DNA from: Takakia lepidozioides
Lineage: Eukaryota > Streptophyta > Takakiopsida > Takakiales > Takakiaceae
Reading direction: 5' to 3'
DNA length: 64,000 nucleotides
Assembly: GCA_030704615.1 (NCBI GenBank)
Contig: CM060733.1
Coordinates: forward strand, 16,616,001-16,680,000
Below, piece by piece: positions 20,703-31,557 of the stretch. Each line of letters begins with the position of its first letter. The stretch's first letter is position 1. Below the pieces are notes generated by a model that had not been told where the DNA came from, ran no database searches, and worked only from the letters and a program-made list of their open reading frames with translations. A program made the translations under genes and the position numbers.

Positions 20703-20878
20703 CACACAGTCAGTCACAGCCTTACACAGCCTATCACAGCCTATCACAGTCTATCACAGTCAGTCACAACCTATCACAGTCTATCACAGCCCGACACAGC
20801 CAGTCACAGTCTGACACGGCCAGTCACAGCTCGGCACAGTCACAGCCCGACACAGCTTGGCACAGCCCGTCACAGCGT
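20703..20878. repeat. Minisatellite of about 10-bp degenerate units
   Basis: Units of the form CACAGYCxRT or CACAGCCCGA recur about 17 times. The open frame across it encodes a Ser/His/Thr repeat that simply reflects the array. Confidence 0.8.
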
Positions 20879-21438
20879 TCACATAGAACGGTTATCATTG
20901 GCAGGGAACGACTGTGTGGGAACGACATCTGCAGAGGGAACGTGCATTCTGTTTTCGATGACAGTTAGTTAGTTAGGCGGTTAGAACAGCTTGCAGGTAG
21001 AATAGGCAAAGTAGCGACATGGAGAGGGGGACTTCGGAGATCATTTTTTGTCACTTCTGGGATCACTTCTTGGACATCACTTGAGGAGATCAGGCGGAGA
21101 ACACGATCTTGGAGCACAGGGATGGAGATTACACAGAGGAGGAGATACGATGAGATGATGATTGATTCATGCAAGCTGTAGAGATGCACTGTAGAGCAGA
21201 TTAGAGACACCAGGGCTTCGGCCTGATACATGATAGATATTAATATGAATCCTATTTCATATTCACACCGTGTAGAGAGATATGAGTGAAGCTGTGGAAT
21301 GAATGCATGAGTAGTTGGAACATAGTAGATTGCAGAAGCAATCTGATACTTAATCATAGACAGTAAGGTAAATTGCTAACATGAATGCGAGAAGGAATAC
21401 AAATAAGAAGCACCCCCATGATACACTAGTTGTAGGTC

Positions 21439-22128
21439 ATGACTGATTATTCTGAGCGGACTGAGTACTTAGAGATTTCCAACTCTTCTATCTTGGAGTT
21501 TCCACCTCGAATAGCTAAGGGATGGGTGAGTAAAAGCCGCTCGACATTTGGCGACCATACTGGGGAACTGAGTCAAGAACAACCAGATGTGACAGGCATT
21601 TGGTGGGATCATGGTAGATGGAGAATCAAGGAATTTGATGTGAATCAAATTCCTTGTGAAACTAAGAAAGAAAGATTGTCTAAACAATTCTTTCAGAGGT
21701 TCTTGGAATTGTCAGACTGTTGGAAGGAAAACATTCTTAAGAGAGTGCATGATGTTGATCCAGAGTGGGGTTTAGAGAAAGGAGTGATAAAGATTTATCA
21801 AGTGGCTTGTAGAGGGAGAGCAAGTTGGTTACCAACACTAATTTATGTGATAGCATTGCTATCCATTAAACAAGTGGAGTTTGAAAGCTGGGAGGAACGG
21901 AAGGTGAATGTTTACACTCACATGCATGAAGAACTTGAACTGGTAAAGAATTGGATTCCTAAGGATATCTTGTGGATCAAACTTACACCAGCTTTTCAGA
22001 CGTGCTTGCCATATGGTTATATGGTAACGGAGCCTTCTAGTATAGCCAAGGGTGCATTAAAGCTTGAAAGAAATCTAGGCATATACGAGAGATACTACAT
22101 AAGAGAGTTTTGGTTATTGCCTCATTAA
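21439..22128 (+). CDS. Hypothetical protein, 229 aa, no recognised family
   Basis: An ATG at 21439 opens a clean 229-codon frame with normal amino-acid use. Trp-rich patches are seen (GIWWDHGRWRIKEF, then SDCWKEN and ESWEERK) and one short hydrophobic stretch (LPTLIYVIALLSI). No catalytic or zinc motif is visible. A second, out-of-frame, acidic and proline-rich segment (PIPEEPELDAAPSYF) lies at about 22256-22421, as if a longer protein has been broken. Its position after the minisatellite and dUTPase relic suggests an element-encoded structural (gag-like) protein. That is only inference. Confidence 0.45.
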   Translation: MTDYSERTEYLEISNSSILEFPPRIAKGWVSKSRSTFGDHTGELSQEQPDVTGIWWDHGRWRIKEFDVNQIPCETKKERLSKQFFQRFLELSDCWKENILKRVHDVDPEWGLEKGVIKIYQVACRGRASWLPTLIYVIALLSIKQVEFESWEERKVNVYTHMHEELELVKNWIPKDILWIKLTPAFQTCLPYGYMVTEPSSIAKGALKLERNLGIYERYYIREFWLLPH

Positions 22129-22479
22129 AGATATGAAAGACATGGGACATGAGTGATGAAAGGGAAGCTAGACTCCACAGATATTCAGTGAAAAATGAAA
22201 GTTATTTGAAAACTAATTATCCTATCTCTGGGAGAGAGGAATAGACATAGGGGAATCATCTGGACCTCTCACACCATTAAGGCTAGAGAGTACATCACCC
22301 ATACCGGAAGAACCCGAGTTGGATGCCGCTCCTTCTTATTTTTTACAAGAAAGATTAAGGGATTTGATACAGGAAGAAGATCAGCCACGAGAGGAAAGAT
22401 CTGAGGTGGTTAAAGATTGAGGCTTCTAGGTTAAAGATTAACTGGGAGAAATCAGTGGGTTTGCTGAGCCTCGTCCCTC

Positions 22480-22920
22480 ATGGTTCTTCTGCGGTTCACT
22501 GACAGGTTTGACATACCTGGCATGTCACTAGTAACGTCACTCCACTCAATCCATGCGAGGATGATGTGCAGGTGGAGCTTGCTGCAATGGGTGGCGGGGA
22601 GGACACCCCTGCCGAGGAACATGCGCCTCGTCCTGCAGGTTTGTCACAATGTGAAGGTGCCTGCAGTCCAGCCAGCTGCAGACGCGGTGGAGGCTTCGGA
22701 GATAAGCCTCAACAACCGTCTTTTTCCCAAGCAGGCAGATATTACCCAAGAACCCACGGTTGTCACTTCCACTCCCAACCTTGATGAGAAGGTCGTTCAC
22801 ACTGGAGTGGAGAAGGGCAAGCATTTGCTCATTCTAGATATTAATGGCTTGCTGTGTGGGTGCGTCCATGTGGGTAGCGGTACTGCGTTTGTGGTTCCAA
22901 ATGGCCTTGTGCACAAATAA
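22480..22920 (+). pseudogene. FCP1/NLI-phosphatase-like N-terminal fragment
   Basis: The 146-codon frame ends with GKHLLILDINGLLCGC. This fits the opening motif of FCP1/NIF-type HAD phosphatases, in the plant variant DxNGLL. The remaining catalytic motifs are absent. The frame after 'catgtgg' at about 22873 enters what could be an intron (gtagcg) and stops at 22920. It is a partial or broken copy. Confidence 0.5.
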
Positions 22921-24149
22921 TGTGGTAGCAAGATGGTCGTGGTAATTCTAATGCAAACCTTATGGCCATTCTTGTCCAGGGGGCAGCCAAGGCTCCGAGC
23001 ATTTCAGAATATCTGCGAGGGGGTGATTGCGGCTTACAGTGTCCATTTTTTGACGTAAATGCGTCATTTTTCCTGGACATAGTTTGTTGGTTTTGATCTA
23101 CAATCTTATATTTCTATGAAATTTCTTAAAGGGACTCACAAAATTGTACCTATCTACATGTAGTATCTATCTTCTCAAACTTGCCCCCAAAAACCGTTAT
23201 CTCTAGAAGTGATGGACTTTATGGAAAGTCCATAAGCTTTTGTTACAGTCCATACAAAACTTGTTATGGACTCATTATCTGTTAGATTTTGTAACATAAT
23301 TGGAATAAGGGACTTGGCCCTCCCTTGCTATTATGATAAAGAATCTAGTATGAGAGTTTTTTAACATTTTTACTCATTAAACTAAATTTTATGTACTTTA
23401 TCAACCTACCAATAACAACCATTTTCATAAAGTCCTTTACAATATGAAAACCAAAACACCCCATGAGTTGTCTTCATTAAATACAACTATTTATTATAGA
23501 TGAAGGGTGGCCCAAGGTCAAATTTTCAAAAACATGTACTTTTGTGATTATGGTCAAGTTTGGATTACGTCACCGACGACATGTGACGGCATATATCCTC
23601 CATAACATCTTTCTTTTTCCCATTTGAAATGACAACATCCCAACAACAGACGTTCCACATGATATAGTGCAAGTGAATCCATGTTTTGGTTTTTTTTCAC
23701 GATACCGTGTGGGAATGGTGACGAAGTTTTACGAGTTTCGGAAGCGCCCAACCCAGTGGGAGGACGTTTTTTTATCTTATGTACTTTTATGTAAGCCACA
23801 TCTTCAACTTTTTGGTCCATTCTTCGTTGCAACTACCCGAGGGCAACCCACATTTGGGCAACAAGCCATCAGCCCTTGTGCCATTCAGCCTCGGTAGGTA
23901 ACATACTTTGTACATCTGTACACATGGGCAGAGATTAGACAGTTTGTTATCCGCATCTTTTGGGCATTTGCCATCCCCCTTTGTGCACAAGTTGTGGCGC
24001 TTGTAAATGCTTATGATTGAGTTTGTTACAGTACTGTCGTAATGTGAATTCCAGGCATTGTAAATTTGGGTACATCCTGATGTTTCCATTGACTATCTTG
24101 TGCCGGTGTAAATCATATGTAATTTTCGGTGCTTGTTGGTTGGTTGTAG
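22921..24149. other. Spacer, no supported gene
   Basis: AT-rich DNA with scattered short frames. The palindromic words 'atggactttatggaaagtccat' near 23211 form a small hairpin. Nothing else is supported, although the 3' end may hold an intron of the next feature. Confidence 0.4.
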
Positions 24150-24721
24150 GTGCTTGGCCACGAACAAGTCGCCGCAGGTCGAAGGGCAGCACACCTGGCC
24201 CCTTTCAGGAAGCCGACAAAGACACCAATGATACCAGATTCGCAGAATGGGGTAAGTCTATGCATATGTTATTTCCCCTTGCCCGACCTGCATAGATCAG
24301 TTCTTAATAGCTCATTGCAGGCCATGTATGCAGCAAACGTTGGGGGATCCGTGTTCCAAAATTTCTCATGCAATCTGGCATGTTTAGGGGTGGATGGCAA
24401 TTCGTGGTGGGAGCACATGTGAAGCTCATAGACACAGTGTCGCGATCAACTGCCGGTTCTGGCCGCATTGTTGGTCTCCAAAGGATGGAGGTGAGTGAAG
24501 GGTACCCTGACGTGCCAGAAGATTATGTGGCCATCCACTTTGATGATGTCCGCATTCCCAATGCCCCTCTACCATATCACAACAAAACCATGAAGCCTCA
24601 TCACACAGAGTTGGGAGACACTATAGGTTATATTACTGTGTGGAGTGACAAACTAGTGAAGGCCTTGCAGATGAAGAGATATGAGACAGGTCGTTTATTG
24701 CTAGCATTGTGGATTTCATGA
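24150..24721 (+). pseudogene. Transposase-associated C-terminal region, two exons, incomplete
   Basis: A 24252-24320 intron (GTAAGT...TTGCAG) joins 24150-24251 to 24321-24721 in one frame, reading ...TRFAEWG then HVCSKRWGIRVP. The second exon holds a domain of about 90 residues: VVGAHVKLIDTVS, then DVPEDYVAIHFDDV, then LGDTIGYITVWSDKLV. The pattern (V.V..V...LP....HxxLGDAxGxxxxWPxxLV) is like the C-terminal part of En/Spm-type plant transposon proteins. The 5' part is missing, with only a splice acceptor (ttgtag) at 24149. It is probably a captured or decayed transposon gene. Confidence 0.45.
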
Positions 24722-25229
24722 GGATTTCTATCTCTGGATTGTCCAGATTTGGCCACTTTGGTAACTTATAGTAGTGACAAACCTGCGTTGGAATTGACTG
24801 TCCAATTTTGATAGCAATTAATTGTTTGAATTTTCTCATGCATGTTGTTGTAAACTTCTGTCTCCTTAATGTGATATGTTACAATAGGTGGTATGTCCCC
24901 TTTGCACACGCTGTGCTTGGTTATGTTGTTGCTGGGACATGTGGTTGGTAATGATGCTGCTGGATTGTTCATTTGCTGCTGTTCGTGCTCTTCCAGAATT
25001 GTCCCGGTCTGATTTTTGTGCCTTAAGTTTTGCTATATACTGGATTGTGGTCCTATATTCGTTTGGGCATTCCCAAAGATAGGTTCGCATGTCTTGGTTG
25101 AGCAAGAGCTGTGGGGACAACTCCCTGGCTGGTCAATCCAGTTGTCAAATTCTGTGTGGCATATACAGGTGTCCGTCCCGAGTCGTAACAATGCCAATAT
25201 GATATGTGTATCCACAAATTACATTCCTA
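24722..25229. other. Spacer, no supported gene
   Basis: Short overlapping frames on both strands, none with family resemblance. It lies just before the CACGTG-rich tract. Confidence 0.4.
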
Positions 25230-25692
25230 CACGTGGCCACCTGAGGTCCCTAGGGCAGTTGGTCCCATGACTCCGTATGCACAACCTCCAGTCATAGGTA
25301 TGTCTACGTCGCACCATTTGAGTCTTAGCGGATCGAGCACGTGGCACCACCAGACACAACCACAACGTCATGAAATTCCATGTTGTTTGAATCTACCGTA
25401 CTGCGTCAGTCGTATGTATGCCTGTGAGGAATCCGAGAGTCCAGCACATGGGCAGTCACGGTCTCACCACGTCCACGTGCGACGTGGCGTTCCCTGATAC
25501 CCCCCAATACAGACATATCCATGACTGTGAATCCCCACCCCCAAGGCGACACGTGTCAACCACATGGGGAAGCACGTGCTGGAACCACAAAGCGGCACGT
25601 GCTGACGTCTGATTCCCCCCTCCGCGGTCACAGCTCACAGTCAGGGATGTCTGCGCAGTGAGACACATGGCATGTCCCCTGTTTAGCACGTG
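25230..25692. promoter_or_regulatory. Cluster of seven CACGTG (G-box) sites
   Basis: Exact CACGTG hexamers start at 25230, 25338, 25474, 25550, 25573, 25596 and 25687. About one per 4 kb is expected by chance. Several sit in longer palindromes such as AGCACGTGCT and GACACGTGTC. In plants CACGTG is bound by bHLH and bZIP factors. No host gene starts close downstream, so this may be a regulatory tract of a lost gene or the subterminal array of a transposon. Confidence 0.5.
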
Positions 25693-26048
25693 TCTCTCCC
25701 ACGCAGCGGCTGACATGGCGGACACTGTCCGTTTAGTCATTCAGTAAAGCCAGCGTGTATGACTATGACCGCGCAGCTCCGGCGCCACGTCACACAAAGT
25801 CTCGCGACTGTCACTTACAACTCCATGGCAACCACGACTACCATGTCACAACTAACTCGGCTTCTATTTCTTCAGAGTCAGGAAGTCGTAATGACTTTCA
25901 TAACTGCATTTGCAGTTATAAGACAAAGTGTAAAAGCCAACTTTTCTTATAGTGCAATGTAACAAAAAAAAAGTATCTAGAAACAGGTAACAGAGACGAG
26001 GAGAAGCTGTGGAATGAATACTTTTCCGACCCCATTCATTGGTGGGAC

Positions 26049-26270
26049 AATCGAGGCAAGAAGGTGAATGCCTGTTGGATTATAGAGAGTAGTAGATGCA
26101 ATTGAGCATAGGAACTAGTGTGATAAGCTGAGTTGGGTGCTTCCTAGAACAAATGTAGGCTGTCATTGTCAGCTGCTAGCAGCAAGGCAAAGATTTATGC
26201 ATGATTTGTGTAGAGGCGTGGATAGCTGAAGGAGCAGGGATAGAGTGTGGGTGCAGACTCACCCAAGAGG
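26049..26270 (+). repeat. Truncated second copy of the PPR-DYW gene leader
   Basis: It aligns with 1-277 through 'ggcaagaaggtgaatgcctg', 'cagctgctagcagcaaggc' and 'gaaggagcagggatagagtg'. The match ends at the point where the first gene's open frame begins to diverge from leader. No PPR repeats follow, so the copy either lost its coding part or was cut by the DNA that starts at 26271. Confidence 0.75.
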
Positions 26271-27719
26271 GAACTAGGCACCTAGGGTATCCCTAGTCTT
26301 CCTAGCACCACTACTTGCTTCCTCCAAGCTTGCCTAAAACATCTAGGCTAAGCTCTAAACTCACAAGCAAACTAGGACTTCACAAAAGTTAGTTGCAAAA
26401 GGCAAAGCTATGCTCACAAGCAGGCTCTCTAAGCAACTAACTAACAAGTAACTAACAAGCAAAAAAACAAGAGTGAAGTGGTGAGCAAGCTCACCTCCTA
26501 AGCTACTTATACTAGAAAAACTATAAAGAAAGATTGGATGGAACATCCAAAATCCTTGGATGAGAAAAGAAATCAATCACTTCTTGATTGGTAGGTGGCA
26601 TATTTCATCCAACCAGCTGTTTTAGGGCGGTACTAGATTTTTGTGGCGCAAAAATACCATTCAAATGAATTTCTTGTGGCCACGGGCGCTCGAAAACTTC
26701 AAAAATAGTGATTTGTTGATAACCTCTTCCAAAACTCTTGAAACTTGGCCAAAACTTCCCTTGTGGTATGCTTGAAACACCCACCAAAGTTCAGGTCCGT
26801 GTGATTGCACCATCAACCATGGAAAATCAACAAGCGACAAAATGTCGTGAAAACACCGATTGTGAATAGATCAACATTTGGGGCTGAAATTCCTTCCACA
26901 TCATCTTGTCTCACTCTTAACCACACATTAAAAAGCCCTCCCCAAACAACGCTCGATTCCGGCTTTGTCCTGTTCGCTGAAGGTACTTAAGCCAGCAAAA
27001 TCCCAGTCGGCCGCTACCGCTGGATAAAACCTCTTTAGGATTTTTCGTAGGAGACCAAGACTACTTGGAAGCTCTTTGAATTGAATTCACATTAAAAAAT
27101 AGAAATGCCCTCCTGGGAAAAAGAGATCACTGCCGGTAGTTTGCTGCTTGTCGCACTGCAGTGTTTGTTTGCATGAATGGACTAAAACACAAGGGAACCC
27201 ATGCTTGATCCCTATCACTGTCATATCCGTGCATGAAAATGAAATCATACCATGAACATGTGCTCCACGCCTCCAGTGTCTTCATGAACTGCATTGGAGC
27301 AATGTGAAAATTTCTACCTTGCATATTACGAGATCATTGTCAACCGTGTCGTTTAAAGCACAGCCTCATCGGGCGTTTTCTTCTGAAGGCCAAACACTCC
27401 TTGCTTGTAGACGTTGAGGTGAGGAACAGACAGACCGTTGCCTGCAGTCATTTAATCGGCCCCTAGATGTTCGAACGGACGACTGGATTCGCACGCCTTC
27501 AACTGTTGCTCCTTGCAGGTACCCTAGTCGTATAAACTCCTGAGCGCTTTGGCTTCATGGACATCGCAGATTCTTCCATTTGCGGGCCATACCAATAGCT
27601 GTGTCGATGTTTCGCCGTTTCTGATACAAGTTCTTCACTGTCTGTGTGTAATTCGGCTCTTCCAGCTCAAAAATTCTCAAAAAACAATCCGCGCGTCTTT
27701 TAATGCACCTACAATCTAC
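26271..27719. other. Unclassified repeat-like DNA
   Basis: The first 700 bases have a biased composition with 'aactaactaacaagtaactaac' words and interrupt the PPR leader copy, so this could be a retroelement terminal region. I found no clean ends. The end near 27710 passes into gypsy polymerase sequence. Confidence 0.35.
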
Positions 27720-29905
27720 AACGTGTTTTCAGCAAATTGCGCACTGCAGGTCTTAAGGTGAAGCCAAAAAAATGTGAGTTGTTTATGCCTGAGCTGCATT
27801 TTCTTGGTCATATCATTTCCAAGGATGGTTTGCTTCCTGATCCTACCAAGCTTGAGTCTGTTTGGGGTTTTCCTTATTCCCAATGATAAACATTTTACCA
27901 AATCCTTCCTTGGTCTGGCTTCCTATTATAGGCGCTTCATAAATAACTTTGCAAAGCTTGCTCACCCTCTGACCAAGGTGTTGTGCAAGGATGCTAGGTT
28001 TGAATAGACCTTCTTCCAGCAAGCTGCCTTTGATACTCTTCGTTCATTATGTTCAGCTCCCATCCTGATGTTTCCCAACTTTGAATTACATTTCTTGCTT
28101 CAGACTGATGCATCAGATGTTGCTATTTCTGCAATCTTATGTCAAGTTGTAGAAGGGAAGGAGCACGTGATAGTTTATGCATCTCGCCGTCTTCCATATC
28201 TGACAAAGAGGGTCTGGCCTTGGTCTTTGGCGTGAAGAATTTCAGGCAATATTTACATGGCAGCCGGTTCATAGTGGAGATTGATCACCTTCCTTTAAAA
28301 GCTCTTGTAAGCCCCGGGAGCTTTATGACAGACTTGTTAGATGGGCTATGTACTTGCAGGAGTTCAACATGGATATAGTATACAAGAAGGGCAAGGAAAA
28401 TACAAATGTTGATGCACTTACACGTGTTGATCTTCCTATCAGCAGGCCTATGTTCACCTTGGACGACCTTGTTGCTGCTGATGCAGCCGTTTCTCCTGAT
28501 CCAGCCCCCGTTCTCAACCTCCTTTGTGCTGATCATCACCCATTGGCCTTGGATTCTCATGGCGTCTTGGCTGCTTGGGGCTGGTCTAGCCTTCTTGATG
28601 ATCATGGTTGATTTATTCGTGTGTTAGTGTGTGTGGTGGATCTATCGCTTAGAGAGAATTTGGGTAGTTTGGTAGATGTTCTTTGTTGTGTTCCAGCCCT
28701 TCTCTTTCCTAGGCTCTCGAGTTGGTTGTAGTTCAACTGCTGCACTCTATTGTGACTATTGGCTTGAGCCTCAAGGCCTGATTTGGCTGTCCATGAGTAG
28801 TAACAAATGAGGTGAAGGTATCCCTGGCTGGAGATCATAGGTGCAGGCACTCCAGACCACATTCTCTAAAGCCCATTGTCTACCTCTTATGTGCAGTGTA
28901 GTCATGGATGATCAGCTATATGCTGCGCTACTCTAGTGATGCCAATCAGGGCGTTCGCCAGCAGGCCTGTCCGAGTCCTTGCGTAAACAAATTCTCTATC
29001 ATGTGTCTACTCACCGTTTAATGGGTGATAAGCTTTTCAAGGAGTTCACTAGAGGGGGAATGCCATACTACCTTTGCCCGTCACACATGCTTTGCTCGTG
29101 TTGGCATTGACTTGGTAGGACCCCTCGCACTCACATCAAAGGGTCGAAGCTACCTTTGTGTTGCTACCGACTACTTGACTAAGTGGGTAGAAGTCCGGCC
29201 TTTGCGTTTCAAAGGTAGTGATGTTGTAGCTCAGTTCTTCTTCAATGAGATCCTTATGCGACATGGGTGTCCTCGGGAGGTACTAACGGATCAGGGCAAG
29301 GAGTTTTGTAGCCAGCTCCTCACGGTGGTATGCTTCAACTTTGGTGTCAAGCATTCTACCACAACCCCATACCACCCCAGACCAATGGCCTTACAGTACG
29401 CTTCAACCAAACTCTTTGCCGAATGTTGGAGCAAAATGACACACTTACCAGATAACGGAATACCTTTCTTCCCCCTATTTTCTTTGTTTATCGCACCGCC
29501 GTATATGCTAGCACTAAGAAGACTCATTTTGAGTTATTATATGGACGCAAATGTGTTTATCCTTTGCATTATACTCCTCTTATCTCTACTGTTGCTAACC
29601 CGGTTGATCTTGATACATTTGTTGAGGATCTTCATGCTCGGCATGCAATGTCTATCGGTGATGCCAAGACGAACATTGGTAAGGCTCAGCTAACTCAGGC
29701 CCGCAATTTTAACAAGCGTGTCAAGTATTCTAACATGTTTCAAGTGGGACAGATCGGGTGCGTTCAGTTGCAACATGATAAGCATGCATACACATCTAAG
29801 CTCAAGATTGACGGTCCATACTTGATCTATCAAATTTTACGTGGGCGACGTGACTCCTTCCACAGGGACCCAATACTGAAGTGCGTGAAGAACCTGTTTC
29901 TCTGA
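27720..29905 (+). mobile_element. Ty3/gypsy retrotransposon, degenerate RT-RNase H-integrase
   Basis: Pieces occur in gypsy order with several frame changes. The end of reverse transcriptase is GLKVKPKKCELF, then ELHFLGHIIS. The connection is LGLASYYRRFINNF. RNase H is LLQTDASDVAIS, then EGLALVFGVKNFRQYLHG. After more breaks the integrase core follows (GIDLVGPLALTSKGRSYLCV, then VLTDQGKEF), with a relic of the C-terminal region ending DGPYLIYQIL. The first part of pol, gag and both LTRs are not recognised. It is dead, and old judging by the number of breaks. Confidence 0.85.
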
Positions 29906-29949
29906 CGAATTTGGTGCATTCCAAGTTAGTCTTTGATCTTACATGCATC

Positions 29950-30036
29950 CATGTGGAGGGACGCGCGGTGGTTCAAACTCCCGAAATGGGGCAGTAACCG
30001 CATGTGGAGGGACGCACGGTGGTCCAAACTCCCGTC
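29950..30036. repeat. Tandem duplication, 51-bp period
   Basis: The words 'catgtggagggacgc' and 'ggtggtycaaactcccg' occur at 29950-29983 and again at 30001-30034. Confidence 0.7.
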
Positions 30037-30057
30037 ACAACCATTTCCCTATGTCCT

Positions 30058-30140
30058 TGCAGTTTGGTCCCGTGTTTTTTTTTATGGTAACCTCCCGTCT
30101 CGAGTTTTCAGTCTCATGCCTAGTTTTGGCCAAACTCAGG
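30058..30140. repeat. Small inverted repeat related to 12241-12584
   Basis: The left word 'cagtttggtcccgtg' and the right word 'ttttggccaaact' are approximate inverses and match words in the 12.2-kb element. A dispersed non-autonomous family is likely, but boundaries are not certain. Confidence 0.35.
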
Positions 30141-30743
30141 GTTCTCATGCCGAGTTCCACAACCGCTTGTAAGGCGACCTTGTGCACCAAACAATGGGCC
30201 ATTTGTTGAATACTCAAAGGCCCATAGCCTCATGCTTCAAGTGCCTGACAGGTGGTGGAGCCGTCTCAGGTACACAAGCACGCTTTGTATTCAGAGGTCC
30301 AATGGTCCATAGCGAGAGGGAGGAAGAGAGATATCACTCGAGGCAATGCTGCCACTAAGGGGGGAATGGGTTCCCGGGGAGAGGTCACAAGATGTGGCTG
30401 GTATTCCCTCCACATTACATCAGCAACATGGGAAAAGGGTCAAATGGAAAGTCGCCCTTAGCTCGTATGCATGATGCAAATTCCACCTTTGAATGACAGG
30501 TTTGTGGGTAACTTCCGTTGTGTGCACCACAAACACATTATGTTGCATAATGTGGCTGGTGCCAGGTGATTATAGTTGCTAATCAACCCCAAGTGGGACT
30601 GAATGTTTTGTGGACAACCACCACCTAGGGTGCAAAATCCTGAGAACCACATTGCACGGTGGGTCCTAACCCTCTCATGACCTGATTTGGCCAATTGTAA
30701 GTACATCAAGGGACTTTTGTTCACCTTCGATGTGTAACCTCAT

Positions 30744-30815
30744 TGCTCATAAATGAAAGGGGGTTATCTTTCCCCCGCCATGGGTCTGAACTGTGTGCCA
30801 TCGTAGCTGTCTCAC
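30744..30815 (+). mobile_element. SINE 3'-body fragment, second copy
   Basis: The sequence 'cataaatgaaagggggtt', then 'atctttccccc' and 'ctgaactgtgtgcc', matches the body of the SINE at 17719-17992. The tRNA-like head is absent, so this copy is truncated. Confidence 0.6.
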
Positions 30816-31557
30816 CTGTGTAAACATGCAAGACAAGCTGTGACAACGTTAGCAAAGCATGAAAATCTGATAGAAACCAAACAACATCAGTTGACTTACT
30901 GTCATGTGATGGTTTCATAAAACTCAGTTAGCTAATCGTTTGCTATAAGATGGGTCATCTAAGGAATGCCTATGGAAAGAAAAAAAGTTGTGCCTACGAC
31001 AACACAGCATGTCTGTTTCTCCCACTGAGCTTGTGTCTCTGAAACAGCTACTGATCAGCTACCAGGCATGCATGTGTTTGAGTTTGTTGGACCTGATTAA
31101 GTGGCTTGTCCTAAATCCTTTACATCAGGTCAGAAAAATAGGAGAGAGTTCATGCAACAGGGAAAGTGACAAAGAAACGAATAGATTTGTGGGCTCAATA
31201 TTTGCAAAAGTCACAAAAATAACTTTGACTTACATCCAGCAGATCCGAAACAATCCTATAATATCAACAATTAAAGGTCACCAGTGAAATTATTAGAGGG
31301 GATAACTACTCTCACTATGACAGGCTATGCCCAAAACATTGGAACTTATTAATTATTGAGTTGCAAACTCAGCAGACTCACAGAACTATGTGGCATGCAG
31401 CATGTGGTTTACAGAGAGAAGCTGGGAAAAGGATCACTGACCGAAGGTATGATGAGAGTTTGAACACAATCTGTGGCTGCTTCACCAGATGCCGACACTC
31501 TTGTAAGGTAGTGACACTAACGCACCACACCCCAAAAATCATAATGCTTATAACCAA

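Larger units (their letters stand above)
29906..31557. other. Repeat-rich spacer
   Basis: It includes a 51-bp-period duplication, a small inverted repeat and a SINE tail listed separately. No host gene is supported. Confidence 0.45.

Noticed and set aside
20703-20878. CRISPR-like regular repeat
   Set aside because: Units are about 10 bp, degenerate and without spacers; the window is plant nuclear DNA.
20667-20972. 101-codon Ser/His/Thr-repeat protein
   Set aside because: Product of the 10-bp minisatellite, which is open in several frames.
31312-31357. Possible PPR relic reading MTGYAQN
   Set aside because: Only about 24 bases resemble a PPR motif and no flanking match extends it.
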